DNA of 64,000 bases. It comes from an uncultured Psychrosphaera sp. GTDB lineage: Bacteria; Pseudomonadota; Gammaproteobacteria; Enterobacterales; Alteromonadaceae. Made by a program: the position numbers and the translations under genes. Below the pieces are notes generated by a model. It ran no database searches, had not been told where the DNA came from, and saw only the letters and a program-made list of their open reading frames with translations. Positions 53,590 through 63,916 of the stretch are shown here, piece by piece (position 1 is the first letter of the stretch; each line of letters opens with the position of its first letter). The DNA is taken from contig NZ_CANMSK010000001.1 of the NCBI RefSeq assembly GCF_947500655.1, positions 186,001-250,000 of the forward strand, given 5' to 3'.

Positions 53590-56500
53590 ATACTTCAATC
53601 CTAACTCATGCTTCATTTTTGAAAACTTCAGAACTAATTCAAGCTTCTTATCTTCAATATCAGAAACTCTACTCTCTTTTTGAGCAGAACTTAACTTACT
53701 AGCTTCAATTGTTCTTTTTACCTTATTGAGTTGGCGTAATTGCTTTTCGATAGACGCAGAAAACTTCTGAAGCTTCAATTCATTTGAAAATTCGTTTCTA
53801 TATGAATTTCTTTTTTCACCATGTAACGATTTAAAGTTAGCCTGGTATTTATTTAACAAATCTTTTGCATCGTAAAACTCACCGATTGAAGCTTTCGGGT
53901 TCAACTGTTTATAGAATCGTCTTGAGAATGGAATATCATTTTTAGTGATCTCTTTATCATCTACCGCTTTTGATGCTAAGTTTTGCCAACGAGAAGCAAA
54001 CTGCAATACACCGCCCCCCATAAACTTAACCAAATGATCAATTGATTGTGGGGCAACATCAATCGCACCAGGTAAGTATTGATCACCACCCGTTATATCA
54101 TTCATCCAAGTAGCTAAGTTCTTCGACCACTCCCAAGTATATTTGTTACCTAAGTGTGAATCAGATTTTTGAGCACCATACCCAGATTGTGACGGATAAA
54201 TTTGGCCACCAAAAAAGTTTTCATTCACAGCCATTTCAACAAATGGTTTGATCACCGTCGGTGAAATTGTTCTAACCCAGCCGTTTTCAACATCACTAGA
54301 TGATTGAACACCAACTGGTGAAAATGCTCCCATAGCCGCCATAACAAGATCAGCTGAAGCCGAACCAACAGATTTACCTTGTATAGCACCATCAATAGAA
54401 TGTCCCATTGCAGCTAGCACGTTGTAACCATAAGGCATTGGAAATGCAAAGTAATCACCATCACCAAGCATTAGAACAAAGTTAGTTGCTTTAACATGGT
54501 CTGGTACTTTGTCATAGAATGGAACTCCATCCTCATCCTCACCACCGATCTCACGCATTAAGCTAGCCATCATTACCGTTGCACCAACAGCACCAATAGC
54601 AAGCTTTTGGGATAAATTGTAAAACTTAGGGTTCCACATCGATTTACTTCTATCTTTTGGAGTTGCTAATGCTCTCAACATATTCGTTGTACCTTGAACA
54701 CTCGCATTCGCAAACATGAAGAAAGCGTTCAAGGTGTTGCTTATTTCACCTTTACGATTAAAGTTAATCGTCAAATTCTTAGACAGAGAAGCCGCTTGTT
54801 TAACTGAAACGCCCTGCTCTCTAGCATGATAATAAGCACTAAAACGAGTTGCGTTTTCAACAATCTCATTATAATCAGCAACAAAATCAGCAACAACCAT
54901 TCCCGATTTTTTCACATTGGCAAAGACAGTGTTGTTTTCTCTACCAATGGCACCTTTAAGATCCCCCGCTAGTTCATCAACACTTTTTTGATTCACCCAA
55001 CCAGTTTTTGAACCGGCTTCTAGGAATTCTTTAACGTAGCTACCAAACTTTGCTTGTTGCGCATTTTTACCTTCATAATCGTCATTACGTAAAGCTCTAC
55101 GCATTGCCCCCATTGCTTGAGGTATTGATTTAACCATTTTACTGGCCATCTTTTCAGAGTTCAGTGCTTTACCGTCAGAAACTTGTGTTTCAGTTATCAT
55201 ATTCGCAACAGCTGCTTGAATATCACGCGCAAAGTTAGTGAGCATAAATTCAGGGTTCCACATTGTTACCAATGCTGAAAGCGTCCTAGTGAATTTACTC
55301 AACAATTGAACAGCACCATTCATTTGATCAACACCAAGATTATTCATTGCCTGGTTTAAAAGTGGGTCATGTATTTTTATGAATTGCTCAACACCATCAA
55401 CTTTAGTTTTAAAGTAATCATCACTTTGTTTCATTTCATAAGCAGACATTTTAACTATGACAACATTGCCATCTTTATCACGGCCACGTTTCATATCTGG
55501 TTTTGATTCAGTAAATACTTCCCAAAGGTCTGGATCAGGGTTGTCATTAACTAGCTTCAAGAAAGTGTTACCAACATCGTTTTTGTGGGCTCTAATGATT
55601 GCTTGAGTTGTATCATTGATAGTGTGAAGAAGTGGTGACTCAGCTAATGAACGTCTCCCCATTGCTCTTATAGTTTCACGCCCTTTAATATTGAAGCCGC
55701 TACCAGATTTAAAACCTCTACCTTTACTGTCTTTGCTACCTTCTTCTTTTGCATAACCTTTTAATGGCACATAATTTTTATATTGGCTTTGCCAGTTTTC
55801 AACTACATCATTAGTTTCTAAGCCATGCTTGATCATTAACTCTCGACTATAAGAAAGCATTTCTTGAACTTTATCTGATACAGCTTCTAACCCAATGTGC
55901 TTACCTTCCAATACGGCTTTATTTAGAATTGATTCTGCATCAGCATTAGACATACCGGAACCGGCACCGTTTAATTCAGGATTGATCTTGTTAATGTAAG
56001 CGTTACGCTCTGAAGCATGTTTTGCTATTAAATAAAGATCCACTTCATCTTGAGTCAATTCATGCTGAGCCATTATTTTTGGTATTTCTTCCACATGTTT
56101 GATTTGTAACTCATGAATAGCGTTACCGGCTTTACCGTGAAACGCTTCTTCAGCTAAGTACGCATCATTATTCTCATTCACGCTTGGAAGTTTGCGTTGA
56201 ATCACTAATAAGCGCTGAAACTTATCCTGAATCGTTCTGATCACTCTGTCTTGAAGTGTTTCATCAGGTATTACTATTCTGTCAAAACGTTCGTTTACCT
56301 CCTGTTCAGTACGTAATTTAGTATTTCCATGGTTATTATCAACAACGTTACGCTTGCCAGCCTTAATCTGCTTAGCAATTCGATCCGCTAAGTTTCTAAT
56401 TTCTGAAGCCGATATTTGACCTTTGGCAAGGCCAACTTTTCTTAATGCTGAACTTAACCAGGCTTGAATGTAATCAAATAACTTTTCAACTTTATTGCGA

Positions 56501-59500
56501 CCATTTTCAATGGTAAATGCAAAAACCTCTTCGGCTTGTACGTTGATTGGCTGTGTAGAGTAAAACTTATCTGACTTAATTTTATTCCATACATCTTTTA
56601 ATGAAGGGTCTTTTTGTGACGCTATTATTTGGCTAAAAAGAGATTGTTTATCCGATTCTTTAAAAGTATCTAGAGCATAATGACCAAGGATTTCATGCCG
56701 TAACGTTGCTCGTATATCTTCTACTGAAGATATATTATCTGCTGCAAGGGTAAGAACTTCTAGATTAGAGTCGTATACTCCTTTGATCCGGCCGTACTTT
56801 TCAACTGTTACTTCAGAGCCATACAATTCCTGTTGTGTATTCTTAACCTGAACATCTAACTTCAAATTACCATTGTATGATGCAATAAAATCATTCGCTA
56901 TATTTTGAACAATATTTAACGGCATTCCCTTTGGAGTAGAATCGTTTTTAACTATTGAAGTACTAGGGTTATCTTGTCGATAAAACATAACTCCTTTGTC
57001 TGTTTTCTTAGTTTTAAGTGTATTAAACAGATTGTCATAAGCTCTAGTAACAGCTTCCATTTCACTTGCTAAAGGGTATAGGTAAGGTTCGTCAGTTCCA
57101 AAGAGTTCGTTTGATTTATTATGAACGTCTTCATCCACAATATTTGCCAAGTAATCACTTTGGTAACCAGAGCTAGTTAACTTTTCAATTACATAACGTT
57201 CAAATGTTCGAGCTGTCATTTCTCTTACGGTACCCCAATAGTCTTTACTTCTGGTACCGTCAGCTTTAGCAGAACGTTCAGCCAATTCCGTTTCTGTTTC
57301 TATTGATTTTTTTAACCCTTTAAATGCATCATAGACAACACCTCGAACGTCAAAATCATCGGGTGTGGCTTCACGCCACTTATGCGTATTCTTATCTAAA
57401 ACTCCACGTTTACGGTTGTGCTCGGACATATATTCGCCCGATTTTTTATCACCCGAATCTAACTTATCCATTCTGGCAAAATAGTTATCTAACGCATGAA
57501 ACCACTCATGGGCTAAACTACCAGCGCCCTGCTTTTTGGTTAAGTTTATAACTATTTGATCAGGTTCAAAGTGAGCCATTGCAGCATTAATACCACCACG
57601 ACCACGAGCCCCAAACGCTAAACCTAATTCACCATTAAGTGATAATGCTTTAGGTGGCACATTCAATAAGTTTGATAAATCCATCAAGCCGTCAAACGCA
57701 TTGTTTAAATCATCTTGTCGTTTACCGCCCTCAACCCAATTACCAAATTGCACACCTCGAAAGCCAAATGTACTATCAAACTTTTCAGGCGTGACATTTT
57801 CACCGTCACGATGATCAATACCAATTCTAGGGTTGTTGTCAGACCGCCTAACGGCTCTAAGCTTTCGCTTCTCTTTAAGCAATTCAACAAGCTCAGTATT
57901 ATTATCGAGAATATAAGCTCTCGCATCATTCACTTGCTGAAACTGCTTCAATTCGATAAATTTATTTGGAGCTAACTTCTTACCTAAGAAAATAACGCCA
58001 GGTTTACCTCGCTCACTCCATATATCAAACTTAGACAATTTCTTACCATTGCTTTCAAAACTCTCAGTAACATTTTGCTTTATGTATTCTTGCGCTTGCT
58101 CAACTGTGTCGAAATGCTGTTGATTAGACATGCCGCCAAAGCCTGACTTTTTAGAACTGTCAGTAACAACCCATTTATTAACATTTTCTTCTCCACGAAA
58201 ATAAGTAAAATGAGCGTCGACAATTGTGTATTTTGCTAGTTCATTTATTCGATCTGGTTCAATATCTTTTGCAATATCTAATACGTGGTGTAGGTTTTTT
58301 AATACCGACGATGATTGCCCTTTCCTGTTTAAACCATCAATTAACAACTCGGGGCCATTCTTACCAATCTCTAATAACTTGCTAGACATGTGCCTTGCGT
58401 CAGAAACTTTCTGAGACCAACGATCTAACTTTCCAGCTTGTCTAGGTTTGCTAGGTATCTGATGGCGTAAGTGTGAAATAAAGGCCAATACTCGCTTATC
58501 AACACCTTCAGCATTTAACTTTTTATAATCAGGTATTGGGAAAGATTTACTAAGCGGTTCTGCTCTTACATCAATATCAGCATCAAACTTTTCACTAATT
58601 GTATAATTATGCTTAGCGGCATCATGAAGCACCTCACCAAAATCATCTATCTTGCCAGTTTTAGATTTCGGGGTTATACTTTTATTCGAGACGTTATCAA
58701 GGCTAGCTGTGTCATCCTTGTTCTTTGAAATATCAATGTCTGTACTAGTGGTATTTACGTCTCCCCCTCTCTTCTTAAAAGCAGTTAACAACCAATGTTT
58801 CTTTTTGTTATCCCAAGTTAAACGCACACTACCTTTATGATCTTTAGACTCTAACTGAGCCCTGTTTTTAGTCTTTTTAATTACCTTCATGCTGTTAATA
58901 ACATTTTGAAGATCATCAACAACTTCTGGATGATACTTCACTAGTTTAGCTAAACCAAAACCGTCACTTTTAGCGCTTCCCTCTTTACCCCAAACAAGAT
59001 CAATATCTCCGAGTTCATGGTGACTTATTGCTGCGATTGCCTCACCACTTTGTTCTTGTTTTAATTTCTCTATAGCCCCTTTCGCATCATGTTTGAATTC
59101 AGTATATACAGGGCCAAACTCAGAATTAGTTACATTTTCCTCAGCGAACGGTTTGGTTGTCTCGCCTTTAGTCCATTGTTTAAATTCATCCACGTTTACA
59201 GGTGATATATTCCCTAAACCTTTCCAGTCTTTATCGTAGTTAGATAAATAAGCTTGTTTAGCTTCTTCAATCGAGTCAAAACCCATCATTACTTTATGTT
59301 CGTCGAACTTGCCAGTCACTGGGTCAACCTGATCAACAATAAATACTGGCTTACCGGATTGAGGATCTGGTTTGATAAATACGTCAATTGCATCACCATC
59401 AGCCCCCTTAGTACCTGTAATGTCACCATAATGATGTTGCATATCAACAGACCATTTTTGACCGTTAGGATCGATTCCTGAACGCTTGCTTCCTTGAGGA

Positions 59501-61470
59501 TTTTCAATACCTATTTTCATGCCTTCAAATTCAAGCCGACCTAGTTTGTAATTATTGGCTTCTTTTTGCGCTTCAGTAGGTTCAGCTAAATCATTACTTG
59601 GGCTAGTGGCCGCTTCATGAGCTGCTAAATCAATTTCAGAATTAGCGGTAATTTCAGTTGCAATATTCTTATCTACAACCTTATCCACGTTTTCTGTTGA
59701 TAAGTTACTTTCAGCTGGATCAAAAACGGCACCTTCATTTGGTGCCGTTTCATCTAACGTTTGGTTATTAATTGGTTCAGGTTCTGGTGAACTTTCTATT
59801 ACCTTTAATCCAAAACCATCACCCCACTTAGTTGGCTCTACATCGTAACCGGCTCGTATTGCTTTTCTGGCTTGAATAGATTTCAACGCTTCTAATTCAG
59901 AATCAAATGCCGAGTTATCATGTTTAACAATAACGCCTGAGTTATCCGGTGCAAAAATAATATCTTTATCTTGAATTTGTTTAAATGGCGCATTGACCTG
60001 TTTAGGGTCAGGAACAACTTCACCTTCAAATGTTGCACCAGGTAACTGTTCTAATTCTTGAGTTGTTTGATCAGGTGCAATTACTTCACCTTCATGCTGG
60101 AATTTAATAGGAGAGAATCTATCTTCTGGAGTTGGTGACTTATCCAATGGAGCAGCGTTTACCATATCTTGGACAGATGGTGCGCTATGTTGCTCTAAAT
60201 CTTGTAATGATTGCTGTGAAGGGCTTGTAAGCATATCCCCGACTTTAGAGACTTCAACATCAGTTGCCGCGCCCATTTTACGTGCAGCGGTTGGAATATC
60301 ATAGTCGATGCCTTCTTCCTGCTGTTTTAATGCTTCAAAGAATTCAGGGTGATTTTGTTCAATTTTACTATTCTCATCTAAATCGACTTGTTCAAGTTTT
60401 GATGGTTCAAGTTGTTTTAATTCAGAGTCAGCTTCAAACACACCAAATATTTCATCAGATATACCAAACTCTTGCTTTAACGTCCTAGATGCTACAGCTC
60501 TTGATTCAATCTCTGATAAGCCACGATTTACACCAGCCTCAATTAATCGTGTTCTAACAGTATCTATAGCTTCATCTTGAGCTATTCCATTGTTAACCAT
60601 TTCTTGTATGCCGTTCTTAGCTATTGGAGCTGACTTTTGCTGCCATTTCATTGCATGTTGTGCGCTTTCAGTTGTACTACGCATAACACCACCAGCAACA
60701 AATCCACCAACAAAAGCTTCATCTAGTTTGTCTATTTCTGAAATATCTTTACCAGCCCCCCATTGTGCTAGAGCTTCTTGTCCAGCTTCAGTTAATCCCT
60801 CACCTGTTGAGCCTTTAATAATATCAAGAATGAAATTCTTATCTTTGCTCAAATTAACAAAGTCACCGCTTTTTAACTTTTTAGCAGTTTCGATAAAACC
60901 ATCTTTTATAACACTTTTACCTACATCACCAAGAGAATGCTTTATACCAAGTCTCTCTAATGCCATTTGGCCAAAACCTGAAGCCGTAGCTCGAATTGTA
61001 CTCTTCTCGGTTTCAGGTTGCTTGCTGTAAGCTTCTTCAGATAATCCAACAGCCATTCCAAATGCACCAACTCCTGTTGCTGCAGTGGCCATTGTAGGTA
61101 CAGAGCCCACTATTAATTCACCGGCATAACTACCAAAATCACCGACAGACTCAATATCTTTATATGATGAAATCGTAGGTTCATATTCTTTTTGCTCTTC
61201 AATATTTCGATCAATCCCCTCCTGTGCCCAGTTAGATAAACTGCTGCCTTGACCAATGGTTTCTGCAACCCTCTGATCAAGACTCCCATCTTCTAAAGTG
61301 CTTGGATCAACTCCTGATTCGGCAAAGCCTTTGACAGCTCGATAACTAAGTTCCTGTACCTTGTCGACACCAGCACCAAACGCTTTCTTTAATCCGCCTT
61401 TATCATCAACAAACGGATCGATAAAATTTATTTTTTCATCAGAAAATGGATCAATGTATGTATTAATCAT
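53584..61470 (-). CDS. Giant phage polyvalent virion protein (2628 residues)
   Basis: Resembles the large polyvalent proteins injected with DNA by podovirus-like phages. Rough order: N-terminal internal-virion region with a hydrophobic Gly/Ala stretch (about 118-150); an inorganic-pyrophosphatase-like domain (about 636-765, GIENPQGSKRSG, DAIDVFIKP); a barnase/EndoU/ColE5/RelE-like nuclease domain (about 785-905, GDIDLVWG, SVRLTWDNKKKHW); an LPD5-like domain (about 1150-1290, FGFRGVQFGNW) running into a zincin motif H1321EWFH; and a second zincin motif H1592EILGH. An LPD38-like region (about 2070-2390, FARDIQAAVANM, NFNRKGEISNTLNAFFMFANA) precedes a C-terminal coiled coil. Domain names are from memory. 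The intact frame argues the prophage is not badly decayed. Confidence 0.85.
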   Translation of the reverse strand: MINTYIDPFSDEKINFIDPFVDDKGGLKKAFGAGVDKVQELSYRAVKGFAESGVDPSTLEDGSLDQRVAETIGQGSSLSNWAQEGIDRNIEEQKEYEPTISSYKDIESVGDFGSYAGELIVGSVPTMATAATGVGAFGMAVGLSEEAYSKQPETEKSTIRATASGFGQMALERLGIKHSLGDVGKSVIKDGFIETAKKLKSGDFVNLSKDKNFILDIIKGSTGEGLTEAGQEALAQWGAGKDISEIDKLDEAFVGGFVAGGVMRSTTESAQHAMKWQQKSAPIAKNGIQEMVNNGIAQDEAIDTVRTRLIEAGVNRGLSEIESRAVASRTLKQEFGISDEIFGVFEADSELKQLEPSKLEQVDLDENSKIEQNHPEFFEALKQQEEGIDYDIPTAARKMGAATDVEVSKVGDMLTSPSQQSLQDLEQHSAPSVQDMVNAAPLDKSPTPEDRFSPIKFQHEGEVIAPDQTTQELEQLPGATFEGEVVPDPKQVNAPFKQIQDKDIIFAPDNSGVIVKHDNSAFDSELEALKSIQARKAIRAGYDVEPTKWGDGFGLKVIESSPEPEPINNQTLDETAPNEGAVFDPAESNLSTENVDKVVDKNIATEITANSEIDLAAHEAATSPSNDLAEPTEAQKEANNYKLGRLEFEGMKIGIENPQGSKRSGIDPNGQKWSVDMQHHYGDITGTKGADGDAIDVFIKPDPQSGKPVFIVDQVDPVTGKFDEHKVMMGFDSIEEAKQAYLSNYDKDWKGLGNISPVNVDEFKQWTKGETTKPFAEENVTNSEFGPVYTEFKHDAKGAIEKLKQEQSGEAIAAISHHELGDIDLVWGKEGSAKSDGFGLAKLVKYHPEVVDDLQNVINSMKVIKKTKNRAQLESKDHKGSVRLTWDNKKKHWLLTAFKKRGGDVNTTSTDIDISKNKDDTASLDNVSNKSITPKSKTGKIDDFGEVLHDAAKHNYTISEKFDADIDVRAEPLSKSFPIPDYKKLNAEGVDKRVLAFISHLRHQIPSKPRQAGKLDRWSQKVSDARHMSSKLLEIGKNGPELLIDGLNRKGQSSSVLKNLHHVLDIAKDIEPDRINELAKYTIVDAHFTYFRGEENVNKWVVTDSSKKSGFGGMSNQQHFDTVEQAQEYIKQNVTESFESNGKKLSKFDIWSERGKPGVIFLGKKLAPNKFIELKQFQQVNDARAYILDNNTELVELLKEKRKLRAVRRSDNNPRIGIDHRDGENVTPEKFDSTFGFRGVQFGNWVEGGKRQDDLNNAFDGLMDLSNLLNVPPKALSLNGELGLAFGARGRGGINAAMAHFEPDQIVINLTKKQGAGSLAHEWFHALDNYFARMDKLDSGDKKSGEYMSEHNRKRGVLDKNTHKWREATPDDFDVRGVVYDAFKGLKKSIETETELAERSAKADGTRSKDYWGTVREMTARTFERYVIEKLTSSGYQSDYLANIVDEDVHNKSNELFGTDEPYLYPLASEMEAVTRAYDNLFNTLKTKKTDKGVMFYRQDNPSTSIVKNDSTPKGMPLNIVQNIANDFIASYNGNLKLDVQVKNTQQELYGSEVTVEKYGRIKGVYDSNLEVLTLAADNISSVEDIRATLRHEILGHYALDTFKESDKQSLFSQIIASQKDPSLKDVWNKIKSDKFYSTQPINVQAEEVFAFTIENGRNKVEKLFDYIQAWLSSALRKVGLAKGQISASEIRNLADRIAKQIKAGKRNVVDNNHGNTKLRTEQEVNERFDRIVIPDETLQDRVIRTIQDKFQRLLVIQRKLPSVNENNDAYLAEEAFHGKAGNAIHELQIKHVEEIPKIMAQHELTQDEVDLYLIAKHASERNAYINKINPELNGAGSGMSNADAESILNKAVLEGKHIGLEAVSDKVQEMLSYSRELMIKHGLETNDVVENWQSQYKNYVPLKGYAKEEGSKDSKGRGFKSGSGFNIKGRETIRAMGRRSLAESPLLHTINDTTQAIIRAHKNDVGNTFLKLVNDNPDPDLWEVFTESKPDMKRGRDKDGNVVIVKMSAYEMKQSDDYFKTKVDGVEQFIKIHDPLLNQAMNNLGVDQMNGAVQLLSKFTRTLSALVTMWNPEFMLTNFARDIQAAVANMITETQVSDGKALNSEKMASKMVKSIPQAMGAMRRALRNDDYEGKNAQQAKFGSYVKEFLEAGSKTGWVNQKSVDELAGDLKGAIGRENNTVFANVKKSGMVVADFVADYNEIVENATRFSAYYHAREQGVSVKQAASLSKNLTINFNRKGEISNTLNAFFMFANASVQGTTNMLRALATPKDRSKSMWNPKFYNLSQKLAIGAVGATVMMASLMREIGGEDEDGVPFYDKVPDHVKATNFVLMLGDGDYFAFPMPYGYNVLAAMGHSIDGAIQGKSVGSASADLVMAAMGAFSPVGVQSSSDVENGWVRTISPTVIKPFVEMAVNENFFGGQIYPSQSGYGAQKSDSHLGNKYTWEWSKNLATWMNDITGGDQYLPGAIDVAPQSIDHLVKFMGGGVLQFASRWQNLASKAVDDKEITKNDIPFSRRFYKQLNPKASIGEFYDAKDLLNKYQANFKSLHGEKRNSYRNEFSNELKLQKFSASIEKQLRQLNKVKRTIEASKLSSAQKESRVSDIEDKKLELVLKFSKMKHELGLKYL

Positions 61471-62608
61471 TAGTTACATAACCTTGCTGTATTGCTAATT
61501 TAAGGGCTTGTTCTTTTGATAGATGAGTGTTTTTTTCAAGAAATTTATCGACAATATTATCTACTGACATTCCTTCTTTTGTACTTGTGTAACCATTTCT
61601 GGCTTGACCTGATTCACTATTACCAACTGGCTGAAATTCACCTGAATTAAGTTCTTGGTAACCAGTAGTAGCACCCATATCATCTTTGACTTCTTTCCAC
61701 TCTGGCTTCACTGATTTATTCTTCCCAATACGACCTAAAGCCTTATTACTTCTCTGAGAGTAGTGATCTTTATTATTAACAAGTTCTGCCATACGTTTGC
61801 GAGTTTCAAGACCGGCAAACAATTCGCGCATATCAAACTGTTGAACTACATCATCACTATCTGACGTTCTGCCTTTAGTCATGGGCTGAAGTTCAGTAAA
61901 ACTTTCACCGTTAGGTTTTTGATATGTGACCTCTAAACCAATGGTCACCTTTCCACTTTCAGTCGGAATTAATTTCGCTACACGCTTATTGGTTACTTTT
62001 GCATTTAGCACATGGTTAAACTCACCGATCCCCTGTCGCACCTTTGAATTAAATGCTCCGTTAAACAATTCTAAATACTTTGTACTATTAATTAATTGAG
62101 GCGTTTTCTTAGTGAAAGCTTCTTGAGTTAACGCGTGTAATTCATCAACTGTTTTACGATAATCTTCATTTAAGTACGTTTCAGGGTTATAGTCGTTATA
62201 CTCAGGATGCTCGGAGAAAAAGCTTTTCGCCTGTTCTGATAATTCACCAGTTTCCATAAATTGCTCATGGATATTGGGTAGTTGAGGCGCAATAATACCC
62301 CATGCTTTTTGTTCTTTTTGTTGCTCGAGCTGCCAATTAGCTGCTTTATTTCGAGTTTCCGACAAGTTTAAAAGAGACTTTTTGTGCTTACTATCTAACT
62401 CGTCGCTCTTAGCATTACGCTCTTTATTATATTTAATCTGTTCATTTCTATATTGAATATCTTCTTCACGTTGTTTATTACGCTGTGCTACTTTAAGCGC
62501 ATTTTGCGCATCAATATCTGACAATCTTTCTCGTTTAAATTCACGGTCTTCATGCTGTTCCATCATTTGAAACCCATCTTTAAAGCCGTCTACTATTGCA
62601 GAACCCAT
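61463..62608 (-). CDS. Phage structural/internal virion protein (381 residues)
   Basis: The first ~110 residues are a highly charged coiled coil (QHEDREFKRERLSDIDAQNALKVAQRNKQREEDI), followed by a globular part with KVTIGLEVTYQKPNGESF and a C-terminal helix (SKEQALKLAIQQGY). Starts 10 bp after the glycine-zipper gene and overlaps the giant gene by 8 bp. Such coiled-coil proteins are found among internal core or ejection proteins of podoviruses. Exact role not determinable. Confidence 0.75.
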   Translation of the reverse strand: MGSAIVDGFKDGFQMMEQHEDREFKRERLSDIDAQNALKVAQRNKQREEDIQYRNEQIKYNKERNAKSDELDSKHKKSLLNLSETRNKAANWQLEQQKEQKAWGIIAPQLPNIHEQFMETGELSEQAKSFFSEHPEYNDYNPETYLNEDYRKTVDELHALTQEAFTKKTPQLINSTKYLELFNGAFNSKVRQGIGEFNHVLNAKVTNKRVAKLIPTESGKVTIGLEVTYQKPNGESFTELQPMTKGRTSDSDDVVQQFDMRELFAGLETRKRMAELVNNKDHYSQRSNKALGRIGKNKSVKPEWKEVKDDMGATTGYQELNSGEFQPVGNSESGQARNGYTSTKEGMSVDNIVDKFLEKNTHLSKEQALKLAIQQGYVTND

Positions 62609-62618
62609 AACTTTCTCC

Positions 62619-62849
62619 TTAAATTGAACCTGCTAGTAATCCGATAGTTCCACCTATGGCAGCACCATAAACTCCGCCCACTTGAAAGCCGATAACTGCA
62701 CCACTAGTGGCTCCACTCACTTGATTAGATTTATGTTGAGCATCTAACTGATCATTTTGCATTTCACGGTTATTTTCCATATCAGCTAAACTTTTAAGGG
62801 AGGTGTTTGCTCTGTTTTTAGTTGATTTACCAACAGCTAGTAAAGACAT
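62619..62849 (-). CDS. Small glycine-zipper phage protein (76 residues)
   Basis: The C-terminal half, GATSGAVIGFQVGGVYGAAI followed by GGTIGLLAG, has glycine-zipper spacing typical of membrane-inserting proteins. The N-terminal half is polar (RANTSLKSLADMENNREMQN). Lies between structural genes with gaps of 18 and 10 bp. Candidate ejection-channel or membrane-perturbing virion protein; inferred from composition. Confidence 0.7.
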   Translation of the reverse strand: MSLLAVGKSTKNRANTSLKSLADMENNREMQNDQLDAQHKSNQVSGATSGAVIGFQVGGVYGAAIGGTIGLLAGSI

Positions 62850-62867
62850 AATAAATACCTTATTAAG

Positions 62868-63284
62868 TTAAGTGACGGATGAACCGCCCTGACCTGTTAT
62901 TATTTTGGTTTGAAGATCTTCGTTAGCTTGTCTAGTTTCATTATTTAATGAAGCCGTTGCTAAGCTTTTGGAAAGATTTGAGTTTGTACTTCCTTGTTCC
63001 GTCTTTGAAGTATCAAGCCCAAAGCGACCTCTTTTCACTGAATTATTAAGATCTGAGAGTCGATAAGAATTATTTATGTTTACATCGTTACGCTCCAATT
63101 GCTCATGAAGTAACGTATCGTTTTGTGACAATGCAATTAAATTGTTCTGAATGGGTATATATCGATTTTTATAATCTTCCCATTGCTCTCTCGTCAAATC
63201 GGCTTGCATATCTTGGAAACTATTAGTGCTTTCTTCGACAGCCGTACTCTCTTCTTGGTTATTTGTTCCTATTGATGAAAACAC
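62868..63284 (-). CDS. Small phage virion protein, paralogue B (138 residues)
   Basis: Shares with the next gene upstream a segment of the form EQWEDYKNRYIPIQNNLIAL (about 34-53) and a later block of polar, Ser/Asn-rich helices. No signal peptide. 2 bp behind its paralogue; probably one transcript. Such small proteins occur near the internal virion genes of podoviruses; function unknown. Confidence 0.7.
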   Translation of the reverse strand: MFSSIGTNNQEESTAVEESTNSFQDMQADLTREQWEDYKNRYIPIQNNLIALSQNDTLLHEQLERNDVNINNSYRLSDLNNSVKRGRFGLDTSKTEQGSTNSNLSKSLATASLNNETRQANEDLQTKIITGQGGSSVT

Positions 63285-63286
63285 GA

Positions 63287-63916
63287 TTATCCTCCCCCGT
63301 TAAAATTATTCATGTATTCACTGGAATATCCCTCGCTGGATGATCCTAATGTTTCAGAGCTAGGTGTGTTTAAAGAGTTACTAAACACAGCTCCACCTAC
63401 AGCACCAATAGCTCCGTTAATGTTATTAACTTCTTGTTGATTAATGCTGCTATCACTGGCCGCTTGACGTTGTGAGTCTCCAGCTAAATCATTTAAACTA
63501 GATACTGATTCAGTGGCTTCTCCTTGCCCCATAGATACAACGTTACTTAGTTTATCGATATAACGATTTTGGCCTTGAACTTCCGATGAGGTTTGCGATT
63601 TAGCTGAATTGATAGCATTTAGATCAGATAACTTTTGAGTTGTTTCTTTGTATTTTCCAGAACTTGGGTCGACACCTGATGATTGTAAATTTGATTCGAC
63701 AGCTGCTAAGGATTTAGAGTTAGACGTTGTTGTAGCTAAATTGGTATTTTTTGAAATCTCATTATATACCCCCTCATCATTACTACTTAGAGCCTCCGAT
63801 ATCACTTGATTTTCAATAGGTACGATGTTTGTTTTATAATACTCCCATTCTTCCCCCATCACTTTTGCAAGTTCTTTCTCGTAAGCTGTTTCTTCAACTT
63901 CATTCGAGCTATTCAT
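63287..63916 (-). CDS. Small phage virion protein, paralogue A (209 residues)
   Basis: Contains EWEYYKTNIVPIENQVISEA (about 22-41), paralogous to the next gene's segment. Ser/Asn/Gln-rich middle, a short GAIGAVGGAVF hydrophobic glycine motif (about 167-177) and a Gly-rich end. AGG shortly before the ATG at 63916. First phage gene visible in transcription order; upstream genes (tail, portal, terminase) would lie past the right edge. Confidence 0.7.
   Translation of the reverse strand: MNSSNEVEETAYEKELAKVMGEEWEYYKTNIVPIENQVISEALSSNDEGVYNEISKNTNLATTTSNSKSLAAVESNLQSSGVDPSSGKYKETTQKLSDLNAINSAKSQTSSEVQGQNRYIDKLSNVVSMGQGEATESVSSLNDLAGDSQRQAASDSSINQQEVNNINGAIGAVGGAVFSNSLNTPSSETLGSSSEGYSSEYMNNFNGGG

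Noticed and set aside
60590..61030. 146-codon plus-strand frame within the giant phage gene
   Set aside because: Antisense shadow of a well-supported coding sequence; Cys/Ser/Pro-rich composition and no ribosome site.
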